20,055 nucleotides of DNA from Miltoncostaeaceae bacterium (lineage in GTDB: Bacteria > Actinomycetota > Thermoleophilia > Miltoncostaeales > Miltoncostaeaceae). Shown in pieces: positions 14,275 to 19,981 of the stretch. Location: NCBI GenBank assembly GCA_030598075.1, contig JAUVQP010000006.1:1-20055 (forward strand), in the 5' to 3' direction. The notes beneath the pieces are model-generated. The model did no database searches and was not told the origin of the DNA. It worked only from the letters and a program-made list of their open reading frames with translations. Made by a program: the position numbers and the translations under genes. Position 1 is the first letter of the stretch; each line of letters starts with the position of its first letter.

Positions 14275-14808
14275 GTGCTCCGCCCATGGCTCATTCGACC
14301 GGCGCGCCCGCACGATGCCGGCGCGCTCGGCGCCATCTACGACGAGGGCGTGAGATCGGGAGTCGCCACCTTCGCGACCGGTGCGCACGACGAGGCCGAG
14401 CGACGACGCTGGCTGGCCGCGCGGTCCGCCCGCGCGCCGGTCTTCTGCGGCGAGGCGCATGGGAGGGTGGTCGCCTGGTCGGCGCTGGCGCCGCTCTCTC
14501 ACCGCGAGTGGTATGACGGCGTCGCCGAGTACACGGTGTACGTGACGTCCTCGGCTCGCGGGCGAGGACTCGGCCGCCAGATGCTGGACCATCTCCTCGA
14601 GACCGCGCCAACCCGCGGATACTGGAAGCTGGTCGGAATGATCATGGTGGACAACCGCGCCGCGCTCGCCCTCGCCCGGACCGCGGGATTTCGGGTCGTG
14701 GGCGCCCACCGAGCGCACGCGCGAGTGGCCGGCCGGTGGAGGGACGTCGCCATCGTGGAGCGCCACCTCGATCCGGGGGTCGCGGGCGAGGCGAACCTGC
14801 CATCATGA
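14275..14808 (+). CDS. GNAT N-acetyltransferase, phosphinothricin acetyltransferase (PAT) type
   Basis: 177 residues from a GTG at 14275. IRPARPHDAGALGAIYDEGV opens the GNAT fold. VATFAT, the AEYTVYV strand and the acetyl-CoA loop ARGRGLGRQML (R/Q-x-x-G-x-G/A) are visible. The C-terminal GYWKLV, AGFRVVGAHRAHARV and GRWRDVAIVERHL match the phosphinothricin/methionine-sulfone acetyltransferase family (PAT, YwnH). Such enzymes acetylate the amino group of glutamate analogues, detoxifying phosphinothricin, methionine sulfoximine or arsinothricin, but many members act on ordinary amino-acid derivatives. Its actual substrate and any resistance are not shown. pdhA begins 43 bases after its stop on the same strand. 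Confidence 0.88.
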   Translation: MLRPWLIRPARPHDAGALGAIYDEGVRSGVATFATGAHDEAERRRWLAARSARAPVFCGEAHGRVVAWSALAPLSHREWYDGVAEYTVYVTSSARGRGLGRQMLDHLLETAPTRGYWKLVGMIMVDNRAALALARTAGFRVVGAHRAHARVAGRWRDVAIVERHLDPGVAGEANLPS

Positions 14809-14851
14809 TCGGGAAGGGGCCCGTCCACTCGATGACCTCCGGAATCGCCGC

Positions 14852-15889
14852 GTGACCGAGACCGACACCACGCTGTTGCCGCCGGAGCGGCCCGATGCGG
14901 CGCTGATGCTCCAGATGTACGAGAGCATGGTCCTCATCCGCCGCTTCGAGGAGCGGGCGGCGGAGGAGTACATGAAGGGCCACATCGGCGGCTTCCTGCA
15001 CTTGGCGATCGGTGAAGAGGCCGCGGTGGTCGGCAGCATCTCGGCCCTTCGCCCCGACGACCCCATCACGTCGACCTACCGCGAGCACGGTCAGGCACTC
15101 GCGCGAGGGAGCGACCCCAAGCGCGTCATGGCCGAGCTCTTCGGTCGCAGCACCGGCATCTGCGGCGGCCTCGGCGGATCGATGCACCTCATGGACGTCG
15201 AGCGTCATTTCTATGGGGGCTACGGGATCGTCGGCGGCTCGATTCCGCTGGCGGTGGGCCTCGGATTCGCGATCTCGTACCGGGAGGGCGACAGCGTCGC
15301 GATGGCCATGTTCGGCGACGGCGCGACGAACCAGGGGGTGCTCGCCGAGTCCATGAACATGGCGGCGCTGTGGAAGCTGCCGGTCATTTTCTTCGTGCTG
15401 AACAATCACTACGGCATGGGCACGGCGATCGACCGGGCCTCGGCGGACACCGACCTCTTCAAGCGTGCCGAGGCTCACGGCATGCCCGCCAAACAGCTTG
15501 ACGGCATGAGCGTGCTCGCGGTGTACCGGGGCGTGCTCGAGGCGGCGAGGCTCGCGCGCGAGGAACGCCAACCGAGCATGATCGAGGCCCGGGCCTACCG
15601 CTATCGGGGGCACTCCATGAGCGACCCGGACACGACGCGCGCGGACGAGGAGAAGGAGCGCTGGGAAGCCCGCGACCCCCTCGTCACGTTCGAGCGGGTG
15701 CTGTACGGCGAGGGCACCCTTACCGCCGAGACCGCGGAAGCGGTCAGGGCGAGCGTCGAGACGCAGGTCGAGGAGGCGGTCGCTTTCGCCGACGAGAGCC
15801 CGCCGGTCCCCGAAGCCGACCTGGCCCGGCATGTATACGCCCATCCGTGGAGCGAGGATCCGCGGGGCAGCGCGGTGGTGCCCCGATGA
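14852..15889 (+). CDS. pdhA: Pyruvate dehydrogenase E1 component, alpha subunit
   Basis: 345 residues from a GTG at 14852. With E1 beta it decarboxylates pyruvate on thiamine diphosphate and transfers the acetyl group to E2-bound lipoate. LIRRFEERAAEEYMKG and GGFLHLAIGEEA open the domain. STYREHGQALARG is the active-site stretch. GDGATNQG followed by LNN is the thiamine-diphosphate/Mg2+ motif. YRYRGHSMSDPDTTR is the conserved phosphorylation-loop region of E1 alpha. Length is typical of PDH or acetoin dehydrogenase E1 alpha. PDH is preferred because of the E1 beta and E2 sequences and the following lipB. No obvious Shine-Dalgarno sequence precedes the GTG. The stop overlaps pdhB as ATGA. Confidence 0.93.
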   Translation: MTETDTTLLPPERPDAALMLQMYESMVLIRRFEERAAEEYMKGHIGGFLHLAIGEEAAVVGSISALRPDDPITSTYREHGQALARGSDPKRVMAELFGRSTGICGGLGGSMHLMDVERHFYGGYGIVGGSIPLAVGLGFAISYREGDSVAMAMFGDGATNQGVLAESMNMAALWKLPVIFFVLNNHYGMGTAIDRASADTDLFKRAEAHGMPAKQLDGMSVLAVYRGVLEAARLAREERQPSMIEARAYRYRGHSMSDPDTTRADEEKERWEARDPLVTFERVLYGEGTLTAETAEAVRASVETQVEEAVAFADESPPVPEADLARHVYAHPWSEDPRGSAVVPR

Positions 15890-16911
15890 GCACCAAGGCC
15901 GCCAGCGCTCCCGCGGCGAGCCCGGGAGCCGCGAAGCCGGTCAGCTACCGCGAGGCGCTTACGCAGGCGATGCGCGAGGAGATGCAGCGGGACCCCTCGG
16001 TGTTCCTCATGGGCGAGGACGTCGGGCGGTACGAGGGGGCGTTCAAGGTCACCCGAGGCCTGCTGCGCGAGTTCGGCGAGAGGCGCGTCGTCGACACGCC
16101 CATCAGCGAGGCGGGTTTCGTCGGTCTGGGCATCGGCGCTGCCATGGCCGGACTACGGCCGATCGTCGAGCTGATGACCGTCAACTTCTCGATCGTCGCG
16201 ATGGACCAAATCGTCAACAACGCGGCGAAGGTCCGCTACATGTTCGGCGGTCAGGTGGCCTGCCCGCTGGTGGTGCGCATGCCCGGGGGCGCCGGCCACC
16301 AGTTGGCCGCCCAGCACTCTCACTCGCTCGAGGCCTGGTTCGCCCACATTCCCGGCCTCAAGGTGGCCGCCCCGGCCACGCCGTTCGACGCCAAGGGCCT
16401 GCTGAAAGCCGCGATCCGGGACGATGACCCGGTGATCTTCCTGGAGTCGGAGGGGTTGTACGCCAAGAAAGGCCCCGTTGGGGGCCCCGACGAGCTTGTG
16501 CCGTTCGGACGCGCGGCCGCGCGGCGGGCCGGATCCGACTGCACCATCGTCGCCATCTCGCGCATGGTCTGGATCACGTTGAGCGCCGCGGAGGAACTCG
16601 CCAAAGAGGGCATCGAGTGCGAGGTCATCGACCCGCGGACGCTCCGACCCCTCGACATCGAGACGCTCGCCGCGAGCGTCCGCCGCACCAGCCGGGCGGT
16701 CATCGTCGAGGAGGGCTGGCCCGAATGCGGCGTAGGGGCCAACCTCGCCGCCCGGCTCTACGAGGAGTGCTTCGACGACCTCGACGCGCCGATCGCGCGA
16801 GTCAGCTCCGCCGATGTCCCGATGCCGTACGCAAAGAACCTCGAGATGGCGGCGCTTCCGCAACCCGCAGACGTCGTCGCCGCCGTTCGCCGAACGCTGG
16901 GGGCACGGTGA
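15886..16911 (+). CDS. pdhB: Pyruvate dehydrogenase E1 component, beta subunit
   Basis: 341 residues, with ATG at 15886 overlapping the pdhA stop. An Ala/Pro-rich leader of about 18 residues precedes the conserved SYREALTQAMREEM. The signature GEDVGRYEGAFKVTRGLL, DTPISEAGFVGLGIGAAMAG with the cofactor-contacting Glu, and QHSHSLEAWFAHIPGLKV are all PDH E1 beta hallmarks. VIDPRTLRPLD and VIVEEGWPECG mark the C-terminal transketolase domain. The HSHSLEAWF stretch fits PDH or acetoin enzymes better than branched-chain dehydrogenases. The stop overlaps a 12-codon mini-frame that leads to pdhC. Confidence 0.94.
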   Translation: MSTKAASAPAASPGAAKPVSYREALTQAMREEMQRDPSVFLMGEDVGRYEGAFKVTRGLLREFGERRVVDTPISEAGFVGLGIGAAMAGLRPIVELMTVNFSIVAMDQIVNNAAKVRYMFGGQVACPLVVRMPGGAGHQLAAQHSHSLEAWFAHIPGLKVAAPATPFDAKGLLKAAIRDDDPVIFLESEGLYAKKGPVGGPDELVPFGRAAARRAGSDCTIVAISRMVWITLSAAEELAKEGIECEVIDPRTLRPLDIETLAASVRRTSRAVIVEEGWPECGVGANLAARLYEECFDDLDAPIARVSSADVPMPYAKNLEMAALPQPADVVAAVRRTLGAR

Positions 16912-16946
16912 GCCGCACGACCATCACGACGTCCAAGGCGGGCTGA
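16908..16946 (+). CDS. 12-codon mini-ORF bridging pdhB and pdhC
   Basis: A GTG at 16908 overlaps the pdhB stop as GTGA. It reads twelve codons (VSRTTITTSKAG) to a TGA at 16944-16946, one base before the pdhC ATG. It exactly spans the gap, so ribosomes leaving pdhB could be carried to the pdhC start. It may be chance; the peptide itself is unlikely to have a function. The only Shine-Dalgarno-like sequence before pdhC is a weak AAGG. Confidence 0.25.
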   Translation: MSRTTITTSKAG

Positions 16947-16947
16947 G

Positions 16948-18309
16948 ATGGCGGTCTTTCAGATGCCGAAGCTCAGCGACACCATGGAGGAGGGAACCAT
17001 CCTCCGATGGCTCGCCGCCGAGGGCGACGAGCTCGTCCCGGGACAACCGCTCGCCGAGATCGAGACCGACAAGGCGACCATGACCGTGGAGTCGCCCGCC
17101 GCGGGCGCGCTTCACCTGATGGCCGCCGAAGGCGACGTGCTTCCGGTCGGAGCGAGCATCGCCGCCATCGGCGAGGGTGTCCCGCCCGCCGACTCTCCGA
17201 GCGGGGACGACGAGCAGGCCAACATCCCCGTCGGCGACGACGGCACGACGCCGACGATCGGGGCGGAGGTCGACCTCACCGAGACCTACCCGGCCGCGCT
17301 GACAGAGAACATCGACACCCCGGCACCGAAGGGGCCGGCGCCGACAGCCGATGCCGGCGCGGTCGCTCCCCCGCCGGAGGCCGCACGCGTCAAAGCCTCG
17401 CCCTTGGCGCGGCGTCTGGCCTCCGAGCACGACATCGACATCGCCCGCGTGCGCGGCTCGGGCCCCGACGGCCGGGTGGTCCGCGCGGACGTCGAGGCGG
17501 CGGCGGCCGGCGAGCCGACAGCGCTGCGCCCCGCCCCAACCGCGTCGGACGCCGAGGCCGTGGTGGTGGCCCCCGTCGCGACTCCGGCGCCCTCGTCGCC
17601 ACAGCCGACCGTCGCGCCTCGGCCGGTGGCGGGAGAACGAACGCCGCTCAGCCGGCTGCGACGGACCGTCGCGAAGCGCATGATCGAGTCGACGCGGGAC
17701 GCTCCGCACTTCTACCTCGAGCGCGACGTCGACACGACCGACGCGATCGCCCTGCGACGCGAGCTCGTGGAGGCGTCCGCGGATCACGGGCCGAGCCTCA
17801 ACGACCTCATCGTTCGCGCCGTCGCCCTCGCCGCCGCCGCCGACCTCGATGCGCTTCGCCGTTACGCGGGAGACGCTCTCGAGGCGGCTGACGGGGTACA
17901 CGTGGGCATCGCGGTCACCGTTCCTCAGGGGTTGTTGGTTCCGGTGGTGCGCGACGCCGATCGGAAGACCGTCGGCCAGATCGCCACCGAGACACGGGCG
18001 CTGGTCGCTCGGGCCCGCACCGGCACCCTCGCCCCCGCCGAGATCGAGGGGTCCACGATCTCGGTCTCGAACCTCGGGATGTTCGGGATCGACCGCTTCT
18101 CGGCGGTGCTCAACCCGCCGGAGCCGGCCATGTTGGCCGTCGGCCGCGCGGCACCGGCCGCGGTGGTGCGCGACGGGCAGATCGTCGCGCGCGACGTCAT
18201 GACGCTCACCCTCTCGGTGGACCATCGCGCGCTGTACGGCGCGGAGGGCGCACAACTGCTGGGACGCATCGCCGAGCTTCTCGAGCATCCTCACGCGCTC
18301 GTCCTCTGA
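16948..18309 (+). CDS. pdhC: Dihydrolipoamide acyltransferase (E2) of the pyruvate dehydrogenase complex
   Basis: 453 residues. The lipoyl domain (1-78) has KLSDTMEEGTI and lipoyl-lysine ETDKATMTVES. An Ala/Pro/Asp-rich linker follows. The E1/E3-binding domain (about 150-187) is KASPLARRLASEHDIDIARV with GSGPDGRVVRADV. A second linker leads to the catalytic domain (about 230-453), with PLSRLRRTVAKRMIEST, GLLVPVVRDAD and SVSNLGMFGIDRFSAVLNPP. It transfers acetyl from lipoate to CoA and forms the complex core. Oddity: the active-site motif normally DHRxxDG reads DHRALYG, keeping the catalytic His but with Tyr instead of Asp. No E3 (lipoamide dehydrogenase) gene is in the window. lipB follows 25 bases after the stop. 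Confidence 0.94.
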   Translation: MAVFQMPKLSDTMEEGTILRWLAAEGDELVPGQPLAEIETDKATMTVESPAAGALHLMAAEGDVLPVGASIAAIGEGVPPADSPSGDDEQANIPVGDDGTTPTIGAEVDLTETYPAALTENIDTPAPKGPAPTADAGAVAPPPEAARVKASPLARRLASEHDIDIARVRGSGPDGRVVRADVEAAAAGEPTALRPAPTASDAEAVVVAPVATPAPSSPQPTVAPRPVAGERTPLSRLRRTVAKRMIESTRDAPHFYLERDVDTTDAIALRRELVEASADHGPSLNDLIVRAVALAAAADLDALRRYAGDALEAADGVHVGIAVTVPQGLLVPVVRDADRKTVGQIATETRALVARARTGTLAPAEIEGSTISVSNLGMFGIDRFSAVLNPPEPAMLAVGRAAPAAVVRDGQIVARDVMTLTLSVDHRALYGAEGAQLLGRIAELLEHPHALVL

Positions 18310-18334
18310 CGGGAACGCCCTGAGAGGCGGTCTG

Positions 18335-19018
18335 CTGATTCACACGGGGCGCATCGAGTTCGCCGAGGCGTGGGCGGCTCAGCGGACGCTCGCGGATCGC
18401 CGCCGTGCCGGCCTGATCCCGGACACCGTCTGGCTCCTGGAGCACGACCCTGTCTTCACGACGGGCCGCCACGGCACTCGGGAGGACCTCTACCTCGACG
18501 ACGAGCGGCTTCAGGCGGTGGACGCCCGCTTCTACGCCATCGACCGCGGCGGTCAGATGACCTGGCACGGACCCGGCCAGACGACCGGGTATGTGATCGC
18601 GGACCTGCGCCCGGGGCGGCGGGTTCGGGGCTTCGTCCGGGCCCTCGTCGGGGCCATGCGGGACGCCTGCGGCCTCGCGGGCGCAGAGGGCGATGTCGCC
18701 CCGCAGGGGCTCTACCTCGAAGGACGCAAGCTGGGGAGCGTCGGCATCCGCGTCGACGGCGGGATCACCACGCACGGCCTCGCGCTGAATCGCGACCCGG
18801 ATCTCGGCTGGTTCCGGATGATGGAGGCGTGCGCCGCGCCGGACGTGGCCGCGACGTCGATCTCAGCCGAGGGGGGAGACCCAGATCGTCGGCGCGTCGA
18901 GCGAGCCCTGGCGGAGTCGCTCGCGGAGGGGCTTGGGCTCACGCTGCAGCCGGAGCCTCTCGCGAGCGCCCTCGGCCGTTCGCGGATCTCCTCGCGAGCC
19001 TCCCGGTCAGCCGAGTAG
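18335..19018 (+). CDS. lipB: Lipoyl(octanoyl) transferase LipB
   Basis: 227 residues if started at the CTG at 18335. It moves octanoate from acyl-ACP to lipoyl domains such as that of PdhC. LIPDTVWLLEHDPVFTTGRH, RGGQMTWHGPGQTTGYVIADL (the LipB signature), and EGRKLGSVGIRV with catalytic Lys132 are present. THGLALN and an acidic loop with Cys166 (EACAAPDVAATS, where most have PCG) follow. No in-frame ATG, GTG or TTG exists between the pdhC stop and the conserved N-terminus. The first standard codon, GTG at 18518, would delete the conserved first 61 residues. CTG at 18335 sits seven bases after AGAGG; CTG at 18332 or 18320 and ATT at 18338 are alternatives. Its end overlaps the IscX-like gene by 12 bases. 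Confidence 0.9.
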   Translation: MIHTGRIEFAEAWAAQRTLADRRRAGLIPDTVWLLEHDPVFTTGRHGTREDLYLDDERLQAVDARFYAIDRGGQMTWHGPGQTTGYVIADLRPGRRVRGFVRALVGAMRDACGLAGAEGDVAPQGLYLEGRKLGSVGIRVDGGITTHGLALNRDPDLGWFRMMEACAAPDVAATSISAEGGDPDRRRVERALAESLAEGLGLTLQPEPLASALGRSRISSRASRSAE

Positions 19019-19177
19019 GCCCTCCCAGGCGACGAGCGCCGCGCTGACGAGAGCGTCGTTGTCCGCGTCGGCGCCCGCGTCCCGGACCGCGCGCGAGAGG
19101 TCCTCGCCGTCGAGGGCGAACGGGTCCGCGTCGGGATACAAGCGGATCAACTTGGCAGCCAGTTGCTCGGCGTCCAC
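19007..19177 (-). CDS. Small IscX-like acidic protein
   Basis: A 56-codon frame starts with GTG at 19177 and ends at a TGA at 19007-19009, overlapping the convergent lipB end by 12 bases. The protein reads as a compact acidic helix bundle: AAKLIRLYPDADP, EDLSRAVRD, DADNDALVSAALVAWEGLL. This follows the IscX (Fe-S assembly, PF04384) layout of a helix, YPDxDP, a short helix, an acidic D-rich turn, then a helix ending in W-E. The N-terminal Trp-Thr/Asp part of E. coli IscX is missing and the protein is about ten residues short. IscX binds IscS and iron and modulates Fe-S assembly. No isc or suf gene is present here. The call is by eye and could be coincidental. Confidence 0.45.
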   Translation of the reverse strand: MDAEQLAAKLIRLYPDADPFALDGEDLSRAVRDAGADADNDALVSAALVAWEGLLG

Positions 19178-19203
19178 GGCCTCGGCGGGGAGCGAGCGCC
19201 GGC

Positions 19204-19227
19204 CTAGTGCCCCGCGGGGGGCACTAG
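19204..19227. terminator. Perfect 10-bp stem hairpin between two small minus-strand genes
   Basis: CTAGTGCCCC (19204-19213) and GGGGCACTAG (19218-19227) are perfect inverted repeats around a GCGG loop, the strongest hairpin I noticed in the window. The TAG stop of the small membrane protein lies inside one arm (19224-19226). There is no T-tract on either side, so it may be a Rho-independent-like terminator without the tail, an mRNA 3' stabiliser, or a processing site separating the membrane protein from the IscX-like gene. Confidence 0.6.
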
Positions 19228-19424
19228 AGAGCGTTGACGAAGGCGGCGGCGGCGATGACGAGGATCATCGCGGCGTAGCCGCTGTAGCCGGAGACCAGCA
19301 GCACGACGCCGAGCACAGCGAGGAACGAGCCGAGGATCGCCCATGCGGCGCGTCCGAGCCCGCTCGCCCCGAGCTCCCAGCCGGCCTCGCGAAGCCGCCC
19401 GGATCCCTGATCGTCACCGCTCAC
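19224..19424 (-). CDS. Small integral membrane protein
   Basis: 66 residues from a GTG at 19424. The first 25 residues are hydrophilic (SGDDQGSGRLREAGWELG). Two closely spaced hydrophobic segments follow (about 26-45 and 48-65), split by SGYSGY, so two membrane passes with a short turn are likely. The family is not recognised; tiny two-helix membrane proteins like this are common in actinobacteria and usually unannotated. The start is supported by TAGCCT eight bases upstream, the leaderless pattern seen at other genes here. It is divergent from the peroxiredoxin gene. The stop codon sits in a perfect hairpin. Confidence 0.65.
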   Translation of the reverse strand: MSGDDQGSGRLREAGWELGASGLGRAAWAILGSFLAVLGVVLLVSGYSGYAAMILVIAAAAFVNAL

Positions 19425-19432
19425 GCCCCGAG

Positions 19433-19438
19433 AGGCTA
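19433..19438 (-). promoter_or_regulatory. Candidate -10 element for a leaderless small membrane protein transcript
   Basis: Minus-strand TAGCCT lies eight bases before the GTG at 19424, with no Shine-Dalgarno sequence between. It has the same sequence and nearly the same spacing as the htrA hexamer (seven bases there). Confidence 0.5.
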
Positions 19439-19507
19439 GCGCAGCCGGAGCCCGGGGCGGAGTTGATACCGTGGCCTCCCCGTGGGATCGAGCAGAGAGG
19501 GTTGCGG

Positions 19508-19981
19508 ATGCCGGTCGCGGTCGGTCGGGAGGCTCCGGACTTCACGTTGAAGAACCCGGACGGGGAGGACGTCACGCTCTCCGACTTCCGCGGCAAGAAG
19601 AACGTGGTCCTGCTCTTTTATCCGGCCGCGTTCAGCGGCGTTTGCTCGGCCCAGTTCAGCACCGTCGGCAAAACTGAGGCGACGTACGCGGGGGAGGGAG
19701 CACAGGTCATCGGCGTCTCGGTCGACAACCTCAGCTCGGCGGGAGCTTTCGCCATGGCGATGGGCCTGAAGGACACGATTCTCCTGGCCGACTTCCACCC
19801 GAAGGGCGAGGTCGCCAAGGCCTACGGCGTCTACCTCCCCGCCGCGGGTGTCTCGGGCCGCGCGACCTTCGTCATCGATCGCGAAGGGGTGGTTCGCTAT
19901 CGGGCGCTGACCCGGACGCCGGCGGAGCTGATCGAACAAGACGCCTATTTCTCCGAGGCGTTGCCCGCCTGCAGGCGCTAG
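19508..19981 (+). CDS. AhpE-like peroxiredoxin
   Basis: 157 residues from ATG at 19508, with GAGAGGG about six bases upstream. APDFTLKNPDGEDVTLSDFRG and NVVLLFYPAAFSGVCSAQF are typical AhpC/TSA-family stretches. The peroxidatic Cys is Cys46. The usual PxxxTxxC motif reads PAAFSGVC, with Ser for Thr. GVSVDN, LLADFHPKGEVAKAYGVY and GRATFVIDREGVVRY (the active-site Arg region) follow, closest to actinobacterial AhpE. It reduces hydroperoxides in the cytoplasm using a thiol partner. A second Cys near the C-terminus (ACRR, Cys155) could be a resolving Cys. The stop codon interlocks with that of the convergent rlmN as CTAG. A TACCGT at 19467-19472 may be its -10 element. Confidence 0.93.
   Translation: MPVAVGREAPDFTLKNPDGEDVTLSDFRGKKNVVLLFYPAAFSGVCSAQFSTVGKTEATYAGEGAQVIGVSVDNLSSAGAFAMAMGLKDTILLADFHPKGEVAKAYGVYLPAAGVSGRATFVIDREGVVRYRALTRTPAELIEQDAYFSEALPACRR

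Noticed and set aside
12717..14336. Minus-strand open frame of 539 codons over htrA
   Set aside because: Ser/Pro/Arg-rich antisense reading of a protease with an intact catalytic triad.
14642..15844. Minus-strand open frame of 400 codons over the acetyltransferase and pdhA
   Set aside because: Antisense to E1 alpha with its thiamine-diphosphate motif; no family resemblance of its own.
16924..18294. Minus-strand open frame of 456 codons over pdhC
   Set aside because: Mirror of the E2 coding frame; no domain recognised.
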